The notes under the pieces were generated by a model. That model did not search any database. It was not told the DNA's origin and worked only from the letters and a program-made list of their open reading frames with translations. A DNA stretch of 64,000 nucleotides from Branchipolynoe longqiensis (lineage: Eukaryota; Annelida; Polychaeta; Phyllodocida; Polynoidae): assembly GCA_030323885.1 (NCBI GenBank), contig CM059186.1, positions 168,625,230 through 168,689,229 of the forward strand, given 5' to 3'. Both the position numbers and the translations under genes were made by a program. How positions within the stretch are numbered: position 1 is the stretch's first letter; each line of letters opens with the position of its first letter. Positions 1 through 11,899 of this stretch are shown here, in pieces.

Positions 1-380
1 AAGACTTTACTAACCGTGTTAACCTTGCTAAGAAGTTGTACTTCTAAATGCTGGCCCTGGTAAATTATTGTGCCTTGTGTATTTTAATTATTATTTAAAA
101 AGCATGGATACATCCTTGTAAATAAATGTACCTCTCGGTAGACCAGTGATATTTCACTAAATTATGGCATCCATATGAATTAAATGAATGTACAGCCCTA
201 ATCACTGAGTAAACGCGTAATAGGACAAATACTGGGAACTCTAATAATAGAAGCATAATAATTAAGTGTTGCTAGGTTACACATAGTCTTATAGCAATGT
301 GGCAGGAATCAGCAAAGCAGTGGCTGTCTTCATTGGACGAACCATAAAGAATGTAATAACTCAGTCACGTGTATCTCTTA
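1..380. other. AT-rich unassigned sequence
   Basis: AT-rich single-copy-looking DNA. I see no ORF of note, no repeat unit and no RNA gene. It ends at the left target-site duplication of the first SINE. Confidence 0.5.
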
Positions 381-390
381 TCAGGTCATT

Positions 391-721
391 GGAGTGTTAA
401 GTCCCAGCAACATCTAAGGTCATATCAGGACAGGTACCGACTTGTGACAGTGCACACTCATGGTCACTTTATAGTGTTTCCCCACTGGAAGACCAGGCTG
501 CCAGCACCATGACCTGATATCCCACTCAGTCACATTATCCTGACACTGAGCCAACCATCCTTGCCCTATCCTAATAATGCCGAGTGCCTGGCTAGGAAGC
601 AACCAGTATCAATGTTTAAGTCATTGTTTACACTCGACCAGGATTCGAACCAGTGAGTTCAAATCCCACGATATACCAAAACGGGAGACGGACGCTCAAC
701 TCATTCGGCCACCCCGTCTGG
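391..721 (-). mobile_element. SINE-A copy 1, full length, tRNA-headed
   Basis: A near-complete copy of the commonest dispersed element in this window, named SINE-A here. Read on the minus strand it has a tRNA-like head with A-box-like TGGCCGAATGAG and a B-box-like GGTTCGAATCC. A body containing CTTCCTAGCC and GGATAGGGCAAGGA follows, then a 3' part reading CAGCACTATAAAGTG and ATGACCTTAGATGTTGC. The 10-bp direct repeat TCAGGTCATT lies at 381-390 and 722-731 and is the target-site duplication, which fixes the limits. SINEs of this kind are transcribed by RNA polymerase III and moved by LINE enzymes; that is family knowledge. It carries no protein. Confidence 0.88.
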
Positions 722-731
722 TCAGGTCATT

Positions 732-1067
732 CAATGCTCTCTCAGCGCAATTATGTGAACATGATTAGAGGCAGCGTGTTATCCAAATGATGGATCATTT
801 CTGATGACTGTGTTCTAACTTGTGTGTATACCACAGATGAAAGAAAAATGGCGCCTCTACAGCACAAACAGAATACAACATACATCCCTGAGCTATGCTG
901 AGTAACACGATTCACAGCCAAATAAATCTAAAAGAAATTAAACAACTAAATCAGCTGGGGTGAAAATAGATTTCGCAGAAACTGAAATGAAATGAACATT
1001 TTTCGCAAGTCGCGTTTTATTTCATTTCGAAAACAATGTTGTCATTTCGTTTTCTGCTTCCTTTTGA
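732..1067. other. Unassigned spacer between SINE-A and CA-rich array
   Basis: No gene, repeat unit or RNA feature recognised. Confidence 0.4.
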
Positions 1068-1806
1068 TCTCACCTACACACCCACATACACCCACACACG
1101 CACACCTACACACCTACACACACCCACACCTAGAGGTTCACCTACATCCCCACTCACACCCACACACGCACACCTACACACCGACACACACCCACACCTA
1201 CAGCTACACCTACATCCCTCTACTCACACCCACACACGCACACCTACACACCTACACACACCCACACCTACAGCGACATCTACATTCCCACTCACACCCA
1301 CACACGCACACCTACACACCTACACACACCCACACCCACACATGCACACATACACACACCCACACCTACAGCTACACCTACATTCCCACTCACACCCACA
1401 CACACACGCCTACACACACCCACACCCACACCCACACATGCACACCTACACACCTACACACACCCACACCTACAGCTACACCTACATCCCCACTCACACC
1501 CACACACGCACACCTACACACCTACACACACCCACACCTACAGCTACACCTACATCCCCACTCACACCCACACACGCACACCTACACACCTACACACACC
1601 CACACCTACAGCTACACCTACATCCCCACTAAGACCCACACCCAAATCACACCCACAGACCCACACGCACCTCCACACCTACAACTACATCTCTACTCAC
1701 ACCCATACCCCACAAACACTTACATCCACACCCACCCTCACTCACCACCACCCTCACCCACATCCACCCTCACCCACACCCACACCCACACCTACACCCA
1801 CACCCA
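1068..1806. repeat. CA-rich minisatellite with ~68-bp higher-order unit
   Basis: CACACC-type repeat in which a longer unit recurs, containing CTACAGCTACACCTACATCC then CACTCACACCCACACACG. The spacing is about 68 bp near 1492-1560. All plus-strand frames stay open because the repeat lacks stops, giving long His/Thr/Pro reading frames that are artefacts. Confidence 0.9.
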
Positions 1807-2193
1807 CCGTCAGTGTGTCAGATGATAATCAGCGTGGTTGTCACTCTCTGAGCAGAGTCTGCCTTTGTAAAGGTCACTCAGCTCGAGCCGTGTTATGTGG
1901 GGAGATCTTACCTGAGCAAATCACAAATGATGACAGCAGTTTCCAAATTGAGCTCTACCTTCACAACAATCTTGCAGACATGTCACTTTGGTGCACACAT
2001 GGTTTCTAGCCAGTCGAACGACACTCGTTCCATATGAAGCATGATCATGGGCATGTTCCATTCTGTGTTCCACTTGTTCCTTTGTTTTATTCAACAGGCT
2101 TAATTAAATTTCAAGTCTAGAAAATATATGTGGTATAAAGTATTCATGTACATATTATTTATGTATCTAATTCTCCTGTTTTGTTATCATTAT
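1807..2193. other. Unassigned AT-rich spacer
   Basis: No recognisable gene or repeat unit. Confidence 0.4.
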
Positions 2194-2392
2194 CTTATGG
2201 TCACTATCTACTGCTCCTGTAGCCTCCGTTGATACGCTCCTTTGTAGTCTGGGTTACTGGAGGCTGGGGCACAGCCTGGAGAGTGGGAGGTCTGCTCCCA
2301 CACAGCTCTTCTAATTCTCCTCCTGCCTCACTATCCTACTATCTGTCCATCCCGCCATCGATTTACAATTAAAACATAAATCAGGACATGTG
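2194..2392 (+). repeat. Dispersed repeat H, copy 1
   Basis: Shares a diverged ~190-bp block with 14041-14222. Common pieces are a GCCTGGAGA stretch, GGGAGG or GGGAAG, CTGCTTCC/CTGCTCCC, and AGCAGCTCCCCTAATTC-like sequence followed by CTCCTTT/CTCCTGCC and a run into AT-rich DNA. The class is unknown and the ends are not defined. Confidence 0.55.
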
Positions 2393-2421
2393 GAATTAAC
2401 ACCGAGACATGGTTATATATG

Positions 2422-2756
2422 TATATAAGTAATGATGTAACAGGTAGCGCATAGATGGTAGCAGGTAAAATCTTAGTAGGTCTATAGTGTAGCAGTGTTG
2501 CGAGCCAATTGCGGCGGGCAGGGAATGCTTGTAGGTTGTGCACATCATCGAGCGCCACCCGGTGGCAGTCACGCAAATCAGTGGCGAGGTCCTCCGCAAA
2601 ACACTGGGGGGCAGCACAGTGCGCTTTCCTTACACCTGCATATACGCGTGCCTAAATACGCGAGTTCCCCCACAAACACTGGGGGGCATGAGCATGCGCT
2701 TTCCTTACACCTGCATATATGCATGCATATATACGTGGCTATATAAGTAATGATGT
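2422..2756. mobile_element. 301-bp insert bounded by 17-bp direct repeats
   Basis: A perfect 17-bp direct repeat, TATATAAGTAATGATGT, lies at 2422-2438 and 2740-2756. The 301 bp between contain two tandem copies of a 75-bp unit, each with ACACTGGGGGGCA then GCGCTTTCCTTACACCTGC; the ACACTGG starts are at 2601 and 2676. The direct repeats could be a long target duplication of a retroposed element or the remains of a larger tandem repeat. No TIRs, A-tail or tRNA boxes were seen, so the class is open. Confidence 0.5.
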
Positions 2757-2899
2757 GGTTCTGAATGTTTGGTGTTTGCAGTCTGAACGAAAAGAAATCA
2801 AAGTGATAATTTATGTTGCGCAGTTTTACTGAACAGCGGATAGAATGGCCAAATGAAATGAGAACCCGCTTCTTGTGTGACAGCCCAAGCCACGTTAAA

Positions 2900-3026
2900 C
2901 AAATGACTTCAAATGTATAATTGCCGCTGCATAGTCTGGCACTTTGCATTACTAGGATATGGCAAGTATCTGCGCAATGAGGAAGACCAATTTTCCATGA
3001 TTGAAATTTCCTCTGCTTAATCAATG
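2900..3026 (+). mobile_element. SINE-A fragment with alternative short tail
   Basis: The left part matches the SINE-A body (AATGACTT, GCATTACTAGGATA). After GGATATGGCAAG it switches to a different 3' tail, CAATGAGGAAGACCAATT then GATTGAAATTTCC and CTTAATCA. The same tail is found at 49861, 53117 and 55060, so this is a real subfamily. The tRNA head is missing. Confidence 0.75.
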
Positions 3027-3462
3027 ACTGTAATCAGCAAGGTTTTTAAAATTATATTATTGTGTTCGCTGTATAACAGAACAATTGAACGCAACACAAT
3101 TGGATATAGTTGCGTCAGTCTTACTCTGGCGTGTCCCTCTAGAGGCCCCATCGGTTATTATAAAGCACATTTTCCTGCCGACTGCAGGCAGATTCGGTCG
3201 CGCGCGCTCACACGGGCCTGCCTTGCTTATCTGCAGGCAGTTGTCGACTGCCTCCCCCCACCCCCTGCAACCCCCCCCCCCCCCCCACCTGAGGCAGGTC
3301 CGCCTACAATGCAACATATTGCTGCAAATACACAAAGTGTGCTACTCCTTCAGACAGTATCACCAATGAATAACCATAGACTTGTCTCAAATAATATTGG
3401 TATAACTAGTTACACTTCACAATAGTGAAACAACCCGGTGCAGATTCATCAAAGAAATCGGA
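3027..3462. other. Unassigned spacer with C-run
   Basis: Contains a run of about 18 C near 3270-3288 and two copies of CTGCAGGCAG. No gene or repeat family recognised. Confidence 0.4.
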
Positions 3463-3859
3463 TTTGTTTGTTTGTTGTTGTTTTACGTCCTAGCAATATC
3501 TAAGGTCATATCAGGACAGGTACCAACTTGTGAGAGTGCGCACACATGGCAACTTTTATAATACTGCCCCACTGGGACACCAGGCCACCAGCACCATCCA
3601 CCGACACCCACACCCACACCCACATCCACCAGCACCATGAGCTGATATCCCACTCAGTCACATTATCCTGACACTGAGCCAACTAGTCCCTGCCCTATCC
3701 TAATAATGCTGAGCGACAGGCTAGGAAGCGACAAGTATCAATGCTTAAGTCATTGGTTTGACTCGACCAGGATTCGAACCCACGAACTCATGGGTTCGCA
3801 TCTCCCGATCTCTCAAAACAGGAGACGGACGCTCTACTTATACGGCCACCCCGTCTGGT
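3463..3859 (-). mobile_element. SINE-A copy 2, full length
   Basis: Complete SINE-A in minus orientation, from the GTTTGTTTGTTG-like tail to the tRNA head ending CCCCGTCTGGT. GAAATCGGA (3454-3462) and GAAATGGGA (3862-3870) are a probable target duplication with one mismatch. The copy is longer than its relatives because of a short CCACAC microsatellite expansion near 3600-3630. The B-box region GGTTCGAATCC is intact on the minus strand. Confidence 0.85.
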
Positions 3860-4183
3860 ATGAAATGGGAGATAATGGAGGAAACTGTAAATGGAGGACA
3901 CTGTAAATGGAGGACACTGATAGGGTGGAGCGACTTCAAAGGAGATGAAGCTCATATGTACAACCATATATACAACCATATGTACAACCATGTCCTTTGA
4001 TAACAACAGTCTCAGTGCCTCGTGACTCGACCAGACGGGTGCCTACATTGTCATTTTCTTATAAGCATTTTGCACAAATAAGCCGAGACGTGGGAAGCTG
4101 TATTAATGATGACGTATACTGTGATGTCACTCAACATCACCATTGAGGGAAGCTTTTAGTGGCTGCTCGATGTGGAATGCTGC
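3860..4183. other. Unassigned spacer with short direct repeats
   Basis: Contains two tandem copies of AAATGGAGGACACTG-like sequence near 3885-3920 and a small ACAACCATAT repeat near 3960-3990. No gene seen. Confidence 0.4.
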
Positions 4184-5096
4184 TGCTGGTGCTGACGATG
4201 TTGACACTGATAATGCTAATGATGATGCTGATGATTATGCTGATGATGCTGATGTTGATTCTGATGTTGATTCTGATGATGTTGACACTGATACTGCTGA
4301 TGCTGATGCTGAATATGATGATGATGATGCTGATGATGACACTGGTGCTGCTGCTGATGATGATGATGCTGATACTGATGATGATGATGCTGGTGCCGAT
4401 GCCGATGTTGATGCCAATGCCGATGCCGATGCCAATGTTGATGCTGATGCTGATGCTGATGTCGAAGTCGATGCCTATGTTGATGCTGATGATGATATTG
4501 ATGATGCTGATGCCGATATCTTTGCTAATGCCTATGATGATGCCGATGATGATGCTGCAGCTGATGATGATGCCGATGCCGATGCTGATGTTGATGCCGA
4601 TGCCGATGCCGATGCTGATGCCAATGGTGATGCCGATGCTGATGCCAATGCTGATACCGATGCTGGTGCCGATGCTGATGCTGATGTCGATGATGATGCT
4701 GATGCCTATGATGATGATGTTGATGCCGATGATGATACTGATGCTGATGATGATGGTGCCAATGATGATGGTGATGATGATGATGCTGATGTCAATGATG
4801 ATGATGATGCTGATGATGATGATGATGATGAGGATGACAATGGTGATGATGCCGATGATGATGCCAATACTGATGATGATGCTGATGCTGATGCTGATGC
4901 CTATGATGATGCATATGCTGATGCCGATACTGATGCCAATGCTGATGATGATTATGATTCTGATGCTGGTGCCGATGCTGATGCTTGTGCCGATACTGGT
5001 GCCAATGCTGGTGCCGATGCTGGTGCTGATGCCAATGCATATGCTGATGCCGATGCTGATGTCGATGCTGATGAGGATGCTGATGCTGAGGCAGAC
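4184..5096. repeat. GATGCT-type hexanucleotide array (~0.9 kb)
   Basis: Degenerate tandem GATGCT/GATGCC/GATGAT. The plus strand is open for about 330 codons in two overlapping frames, one Asp/Ala-rich and one Met/Leu-rich. The minus strand is open as Ser/Ala and His/Gln. That is expected of a hexamer with no stop in any frame, so I call this a simple-sequence array. A secreted Asp-rich protein exon, as in biomineral matrix proteins, is a remote alternative: there is no signal peptide and no flanking domain. Confidence 0.85.
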
Positions 5097-5530
5097 ATGG
5101 GGGCTGGGTTTATTTCCTTACAGGAAAGTTAATTAGGTTGTCGCCTGGATCTGTGCGGAGTGTGCAACCACGGAAATCTGACAGTTGGTCAGGCAAAAAC
5201 AAGCTGCCTTAGACTCCGCTCCCACACCCACCACACTCCCCCACCCCACCCCCCTACGCGCATATGTGTGTCAGACATAATGTGCATGTAATTAAATATG
5301 GAGTTCTGCTGCTTCACTGTCTGTCCCTGATATCAATAGACTAATTGGTGCCGAGTGGCTGCCGTAGGGTCGAGCGGCATGGGTAACTGATTGCACTAAA
5401 GAAGGCAAAGCTTGACTCGATGTGCCCTCAAAGCACGACAGTTTCACGTCACTCTCCCCCATTTTTCCGACTGAAATTTTGCTGCAATATATACAAACTT
5501 TTAACAAATACAAAGTGTAGACATCATATG
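5097..5530. other. Unassigned spacer
   Basis: No gene, TIR or repeat unit recognised apart from a short CCCAC-rich stretch near 5220-5255. Confidence 0.4.
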
Positions 5531-6555
5531 TGTCATGTGACACATGTGTACACATCGTGTGTCACCTGACCTATTTCCCTGTGTGCACATTGTGTGTCAT
5601 GTAACCCCTTCCTCTACTTACCCATGTACACATTGTGTCACATGACTCCTTACTCTATTTCCTGGTATACACATTGTGTTACATGACTCATTCCTCTAAT
5701 TACCCATGTACACACTGTGCGTCACATGACTCCTTCCTCCATTTCCCCATGTACACATTGTGTGTCACATGACTCCTTCCTCTATTTCCCCATATACACA
5801 TTGTGTCACATGACTCCTTCCTCTAATTACCCAAGTACACATTGTGTGTCACATGACTCCTTCCTCCATTTCCCCATGTACACATTGTGTGTCACATGAC
5901 TCCTTCCTCTATTTCCCCATATACACATTGTGTCACATGACTCCTTCCTCTAATTACTCAAGTACACATTGTGTGTCACATGACTCCTTCCTCTATTTCC
6001 CCATATACACATTGTGTCACATGACTCCTTCCTCTAATTACCCATGTACACACTGTGCGTCACATGACTCCTTCCTCCATTTCCCCATGTACACAGTGCG
6101 TGTCACTTGACTCCTTCCTCCATTTCCCCATGTACACATTGTGTCAGATGACTCCTTACTCTATTTCCCCATGTACACATTGTGTCACATGACTCCTTCC
6201 TCTATTTACCCATATACACACTGTGAGTCACATGACTCTTTCCTCTATGTATGTGTGTACACATTGTGTGCCAGATGACTCCTTCCTCTATTTACCAGTA
6301 TACACAATGTGAGTCACATGACTCTTTCCTCTATGTATGTGTGTACACATTGTGTGCCAGATGACTCCTTCCTCTATTTACCAGTATACACATTGTGTGT
6401 CACATGACTCCTTCATCTATTTACCTATATACACATTGTGTGTCACATGACTCCTTCCTCTATTTCCCCCAGTACACATTGTGTCACATGACTCCTTGCT
6501 CTATTTATCCATGTACACATTGTGTGTCACAATGACTCTTTCCTCTATTTCATCA
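5531..6555. repeat. ~45-bp minisatellite, left part
   Basis: Tandem units of about 41-50 bp built from CATGTACACATTGTGTGTCA, CATGACTCCTTCCTC and TATTTCC or AATTACC. Roughly 22 units. The array resumes at 8684 on the far side of a LINE, so the LINE interrupts one array. Confidence 0.92.
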
Positions 6556-8683
6556 CAACCAAAGGTAAACTGGGTGATAAAACAAAGTGCACAGGAACAA
6601 TATAAGACAAATTGGCCTACGATATCACCAGAAACAACTCTCTCAAACAGCAAACAAGAAATACATAATGAAGCAGGACGAACACGTGTGAAGCAACACA
6701 AACAGATTCTGGAAAAATGTAAACCTACTATTCCCCAAAAATAACAAAGAGCATATATACTTCCAAGATAATGAAGGGACAATGCTCACAGACAAAGATG
6801 CAGCAAACAAACTGAAAACTCACTTTCCCACAATAGGGCAAAAGCTGTCAGAAAATTTCAAAAAAAGATCGGAAAATGGATCAGGAACTGTGTAGTAGAA
6901 AATCCCCACCTGCAAAACAGATATGATAGAAGTAAACAAATTAATAAATGACATAGACACGAATAAACCAAGTGGAATAAATGAAATACCAACCAAAATA
7001 CTGAAAGAGGCACTCCAAGCCATCCCGGCCACTACAGTAGACCTATTCAACATCACCCCCATTTGCAAAAATGGAGACAAAGAAAACATGGGAAACTTCA
7101 AACCCCAGGCAAGCTCATTGAAAAAGTGTTACATATACACATAAATGAACACCTGGGAAAAAATGATATACTAAACAAAAGACAAGGGGGCTTCAGGAAA
7201 CTCCACTCCACATCAAAAACAATAGCTAACCTAACAAATGACATACTGGCATCAATGAACCAAAAACAAATAGTTTTAGCAGCCTTTATTTACTTCAGCA
7301 AAGCATTTGACACAGTAGACCACAAAATACTACTGGGCAAACTAAAAACCATGGGCATAAAATCCAACACTATGGATTGGATAAAATGCTACCTGAACAA
7401 CAGGCAACAGAAAACAAAAATAAACAATACACTATCAGACAACCAGGGGTCAGTGTTACTGTTATAATCTATATAAACGATCTTGAAAAATGGTTGCAAA
7501 CTGAATGCCTCCAACTATATGCAGATGACACAGTCATATATGCAAATGGCACCACAGAAGAGGAGGTGATAACTAAACTAAATAAACTCTTACTAAAACT
7601 AGATGAGTGGTGTGAGTCCAACAAAATAACCATCAACACAAACAAATCAAAAACAGTACTCTTCTCGCATAAACAAATGCCAACAAGAAAACTACACTGT
7701 AAGTTACGAAACCAAACATTAGAAAATGTAGACCATTACAAATACCCGGGCCTTGAGTTGGACCGCCAACTAAACTACAACATATTTATAAATAAAATTA
7801 TCCAAAAAGTAAACCTCAAACTGTGGCTATTTGTAAAGTTAGGAGACTACATGACACAAGAAATGTCAATGAAAATCTTCAAGGGCATGGTGCTCCCCTA
7901 TTTTGACTATGGAGATGTAAACTACAAGGGTGTGAGAAAAGAACTTCTAAAAAAGCTGCAAACACTGGAGAACAGAGCCCTAAAACTCTGCCTAAGATTA
8001 GACAAGCTGCACCCCACCTATGACATACACAAAAGTACCAAAGTGAAATTACTAGAAAATAATAATTCATTTGAAAACATTAGCATATAGCGATAGTCAA
8101 AACAATAAACTCCTAACAAAATCACAATGGGCTAGTAGAGCAAATAATGTGCAAACCAGAAGCCAACTAAAAGCTCACAAGAGAAGCATGCTGGAAATGG
8201 CTGCCAAGGTGTGGAATGCCCAAACGGTAAAGGAACGACAAATTCCTGACCTAAAAAGATACAAAAAATATCTGTGCAAAATAAAAGCTAAGCTGCACCG
8301 CAAAGGGGCATGTGATATATCCTGGCCCCCCAGTGGGACACCCAATAGAAGGTAACCATGTCAAAACTAGCCAGATAATACCCCACACAGCTATGTACAA
8401 GCCTATGATATGTAAATAGGAGTAGGCTAGTCTAGTAATAAGAGTAGACAAGAATCAAATACATATATGCCAAGCAAATACAGAAAAATTAACATAGGCT
8501 ACTAACCATACAAACCAACTATCTATCTGCTACTGAAATGCAGGCAATCAAAGAGCTTATCAGCAGCTACTGTGTGGTAAGATAACACCAACATGCCAGC
8601 ATTGAAAACAAGCCTTAATACACAGGCCTATATGCTATGGACAGATAAATACAGCCTCAAAAAAACAAAAACAAAATCAAATT
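6556..8683 (+). mobile_element. 5'-truncated Jockey-superfamily LINE
   Basis: Plus-strand non-LTR retrotransposon remnant lying inside a minisatellite. It begins in the linker between endonuclease and reverse transcriptase, so the endonuclease is missing. It runs through RT to a C-terminal region (MAAKVWNA..., LKRYKKY) and a ~330-bp A-rich 3' UTR. A homologous element lies at 55164-57345 and a 3'-end fragment at 53216-53361. The exact clade (CR1, L2, Rex1 or relatives) cannot be fixed by eye. Confidence 0.88.
6923..8355 (+). pseudogene. LINE reverse transcriptase, frameshifted
   Basis: Reverse transcriptase of the LINE, copying element RNA at a nicked target. The reading is broken across frames: 6923-7144 (upstream RT, NKPSGINEIPTKIL), 7063-7467 (KRQGGFRK, then FSKAFDTVDH), 7377-8090 (YINDL, LYADDTVIYA with the catalytic YADD, then the thumb-like region) and 8071-8355 (C-terminus). 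The usual GVPQGSVLGPL block before YINDL is damaged: only an NQGSVL-like remnant remains, next to a frame change. Upstream, near 6890, there are stops. Frameshifts and stops make it non-functional. Confidence 0.88.
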
Positions 8684-8925
8684 GACCCGTGTACACATGG
8701 TGTCACATGACTCCTTCCTCTATGTACATGTGTGTACATTGTGTGTCAGATGATTCCTTGCTCTATTTACCTGTGTACACATTGTGTGTCACATGACTCC
8801 TTCGTCTATTTCCCCATGGACACATTGTGTCACATGACTTCTTCTATTTACCCATGTACACATTGTATGTCACATGACTCCTTCCTCTAATTACCTGCGT
8901 ACACATTGTGTGTCACATGACTCCT
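8684..8925. repeat. ~45-bp minisatellite, right part
   Basis: Same unit as 5531-6555 (GTACACATTGTGTGTCACAT, GACTCCTTC), about five more copies after the LINE. Confidence 0.9.
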
Positions 8926-9261
8926 CCCGAAAGGTTGCCAGGTTTGGCTGGGTCCTAGATAATTGCTTTGGAACAGAGCGGGAAGTGCTGAGGCGGAGAC
9001 TACAGATGTGCAAGGTGTGTTTGATGGGACGCCGAGGCTTGTGGCTGGGGCCGGGGGGGGGGGGGGGGGGGGGGGGGGGCTTTTGTAGCAGGTTTACACA
9101 ACCAGTGTCCGCAGTGCATTCACTTTTATCAACATCTGCAGTAATTGGAAGCCACCGACAAAGACTTCCATATCCACCACACTGCATTTCCACACAGACT
9201 ATCAGGTAAACAACATCAGGTGCCGCATTGCCCGAGATGCAATTAAAAAAACCTTGTTTTA
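8926..9261. other. Unassigned spacer with 27-bp G run
   Basis: Contains an uninterrupted run of 27 G at 9053-9079. The remainder shows no recognised gene or repeat. A homopolymer this long is a likely source of length error in the assembly. Confidence 0.5.
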
Positions 9262-9575
9262 TTTAAGGACGCCTCTAGAGCATATCCATTTTTATCATCT
9301 GCTATTGGCCGTCAAACGTATGGTCATTCTGACTTATATCTTTGGAGGAAACCCGCTGCTACCACATAGGCTACTCTTTCCAATAAGCAGCAAGGGGTCT
9401 TTTATATGCAGTTTTGACCGGAGAACACATACTACATCCTTTGATGAAACAGTTGTGGACCACGGAAAATAGCCCAAACTGCAAATAGGTCCACTGAGCA
9501 GGATCGATAGGATAACTGAGACCTTCACAGATGGACACTTCGCCACCTGAGTTACGTCCTGCTCCCAGACACAAT
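9262..9575 (-). mobile_element. tRNA-headed SINE of a molluscan type
   Basis: On the minus strand a tRNA-like start (GTAACTCAGGTGGCGAAGTG as A-box region) is followed by a degraded B box near ATCGATCCT. The body reads GGGCTATTTTCCGTGG, then GCATATAAAAGACCCCTTGC and GCGGGTTTCCTCC. I recognise this body (AAAGACCCCTTGCTGC... GGTTTCCTCC) as a SINE widespread in molluscan genomes; that is recall, not a search. No target duplication found, so the ends are approximate. Confidence 0.72.
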
Positions 9576-9576
9576 T

Positions 9577-9740
9577 AGGTAAACAACATCAATTGCTGCC
9601 TTATCCCACATGCTATCATGTAAACAGCATCAGTCCCTGCATTGCGACACACACTATTATGTAAACAAGATCAGTTGATGAATTGTCACGCACTATATCA
9701 GGTAAACAACATCTTTGATGTATTGTGTCACACATAATAA
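9577..9740. repeat. ~36-bp minisatellite block 1
   Basis: Units resemble CACACACTATCAGGTAAACA then ACATCAGTTGATGAATTG. About four copies. The same unit reappears at 11013-11145 and 11900-12110, so one array appears to have been split. Confidence 0.75.
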
Positions 9741-11012
9741 CTAATGCCTCATCTTATAGACTAGCTAACATAATGAGGAGAAAAACGAATTTGGAACATC
9801 TTCTATTCTTAGTAAAGAACACAAGTAACGATACACAAATATATGCTTATAACATATATTCTCAATTACAGACTGTACAGTTATATATACATTCTTAATG
9901 GTATGATATCACACTCACAACTTTCTGTGTGGTCCATATGAATGATAGATACACGCAGTCCTCTTGCTGTTTATTCCATATATTGGTTGCCTTGAGGAGT
10001 TGATGGATAAAGATAACCCACTGTCTATAAGCTGTAGCCAACCATACAGGCATAGAGTCTCAGTTGATGATGGATGTACATGTCAGGGCTAAGCAGCAGT
10101 GATGTGGGAAAAGGCAGACACAACAGTCACTGATCCTACTGATGGCCATTGGTCAATGTTGTCAAATCATCAATTTGAATCCATCCCATAGTCTGTAACT
10201 AGCCAGATCAGGTTACATCTCATAAGCTGTAACTAGCCAGATATGGTATCAGGCCTAACTGACTTGGAGATGTTGATACCTGGATGTCTTGGAGTAGCAT
10301 GCTGAGAGTGTGTGACTACACTCCTAATATAGTTGCTAGGGCGGCCAGTCCTAACGAAGAGATGGGACAGTAGGATGTCCAAACATGTCCTCCAACCACT
10401 ATCTAAAGCAACTACTTGTTAGGAAGCAGTCTACATATATGAAGAAATGGGACAGTCCAAACATGTAGGATGGTCCAAACATGCGCTCTAACCACTATAA
10501 AAGACAACTACCTGTTAGGAAGAAGCACTTGCTATCCGGACCGCACTTTGTCCACACCTCTCTCTATCTCCTCTCTGCTGGCCTTGCTCCTCCTTGATAA
10601 TGTCTGAAAAGAGTTCCAGCTGGGGGAGCCCACCAGCATTTCACTTTCTACTCTTACTCTGTCCATGTCTTTGGGTCACCGGCTGGTCACCATAGAGCAA
10701 AGAGACACGGTCCTTTGACTCAACTCTCCTCCTTTCTCTATCCTACACTCTAACCTTGGTTTTTCTCCCAGGCTTACTTCTCCCCCTGATCAAGGAAGTT
10801 GTTTGCTTATGTGGGGCCCTGTACCTTATTGTTTCTCTCGCTTTGCTCTTGTTGCTGTAACCTGCTGGACCCACCTCTACCCGTCCCTTCCTCCTGAACC
10901 CTTGCTGCTGTTACTGGATACGAGTGCTCTGCTACCGCCGGACCGGAGTGATTCGGGGCCACCCCAACGATTCGTCGTTTTGAAGTCTCCATACATTCAC
11001 TGCCTTGTTACA
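9741..11012. other. Unassigned 1.3-kb insert between minisatellite blocks
   Basis: Sits between two blocks of the same minisatellite and is probably inserted DNA. It holds a diverged tandem duplication near 10340-10530 (GGGACAG... CCAAACATG... CCACTAT... ACTACCTGTTAGGAAG). The second copy reads CCACTATAAAAGACAAC, a TATA-box-like motif, followed by a CT-rich stretch. AAGCTGTAACTAGCCAGAT repeats near 10190-10240. This could be LTR-like, but no termini or gag/pol are visible. No gene called. Confidence 0.4.
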
Positions 11013-11145
11013 CTTGTCACACATGCTATCATGTAAACAACATCAATCCCTGCATTGCTCCACACAGTATGATGTAAACAACACCAGTTGATGAATTGCG
11101 ACACACCCTACCAGGTAACAACATCAACCCGTACATTGCCACACA
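11013..11145. repeat. ~36-bp minisatellite block 2
   Basis: Same unit as 9577-9740: CACATGCTATCATGTAAACA and ACACCAGTTGATGAATTG. Confidence 0.72.
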
Positions 11146-11561
11146 CACTTGTACAATTCTCCGTACATATCGGTATAGCTGGGAGAGAAACAGGACCTCC
11201 TTAAATATGTTTCTGACCGGGAGCGAAACGATGCACCTGTAACTATGATCCCCCCTTATCTCACCCAATGACATGTCACAGCTGTCTGTGGTAATCCTGT
11301 GATAGCTGGACAGTGGCCAAGCCTGGGTGGGAGGGTGGTGAATCATGAAGGCAGCCAATGGGGGGAGGTGTAAGGGAATGAACATGCGGGTGAGGAATGA
11401 CTGGTGTGCATGAGCATAATAGCCAATAGCAGAATCTGTAGTATATAACAATGCAGGTATCTTCTAGTGATTAATATATAAGTGAATAAAACCAAGTATT
11501 CGCCCTGCTGTCTGGTGCTGAACTCTTATCGTGTGTTGTGTCCTGTTGCTTGGCATGCTCG
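11146..11561. other. Unassigned insert, possibly promoter-bearing
   Basis: Between minisatellite blocks 2 and 3. Contains GTAGTATATAACAATGC and, 40-50 bp on, GTGAATAAAACC, an arrangement seen in LTRs. No TG...CA ends or target duplication could be fixed. Confidence 0.35.
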
Positions 11562-11758
11562 ATTTCAGGCCCTATACGTCATAGGCGAAGGTTTGAGGGC
11601 GGTAGCATGGTTTTAGGTCCTATATATCATAGGCGAAGGTTTGAGGGCGGTAGCATGGGTTTCAGGCCCTATAAGTCATAGGCGAAGGTTTGAGGGTGGG
11701 AGCATGGGTTTCAGGCCCTATACATCATAGGGGAAGTTTTGACGGCGCTAGTATGGGT
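11562..11758. repeat. 49-bp tandem repeat, four copies
   Basis: Units start TTTCAGGCCCTATA, continue CATAGGCGAAGGTTTGAGGG and end TAGCATGGG. Starts are near 11563, 11611, 11660 and 11709, so the period is 49 bp. Confidence 0.88.
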
Positions 11759-11899
11759 TTCCACGAGCCATATAGCTCCCCTGGCAGTACAGCCGATAAG
11801 ATGAACGCCGTGTGGGGATAGTCACAACACAAGCAGGAACGGCCATCCTATATATACTTCAACCGACTATTGTTGGGTTATCCTAGTAAAGATGGGATT

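Noticed and set aside
4143..5132. 329-codon Asp/Ala-rich open frame, possible acidic biomineral protein
   Set aside because: The hexamer array is open in another plus frame and on the minus strand too. There is no signal peptide, splice signal or flanking domain.
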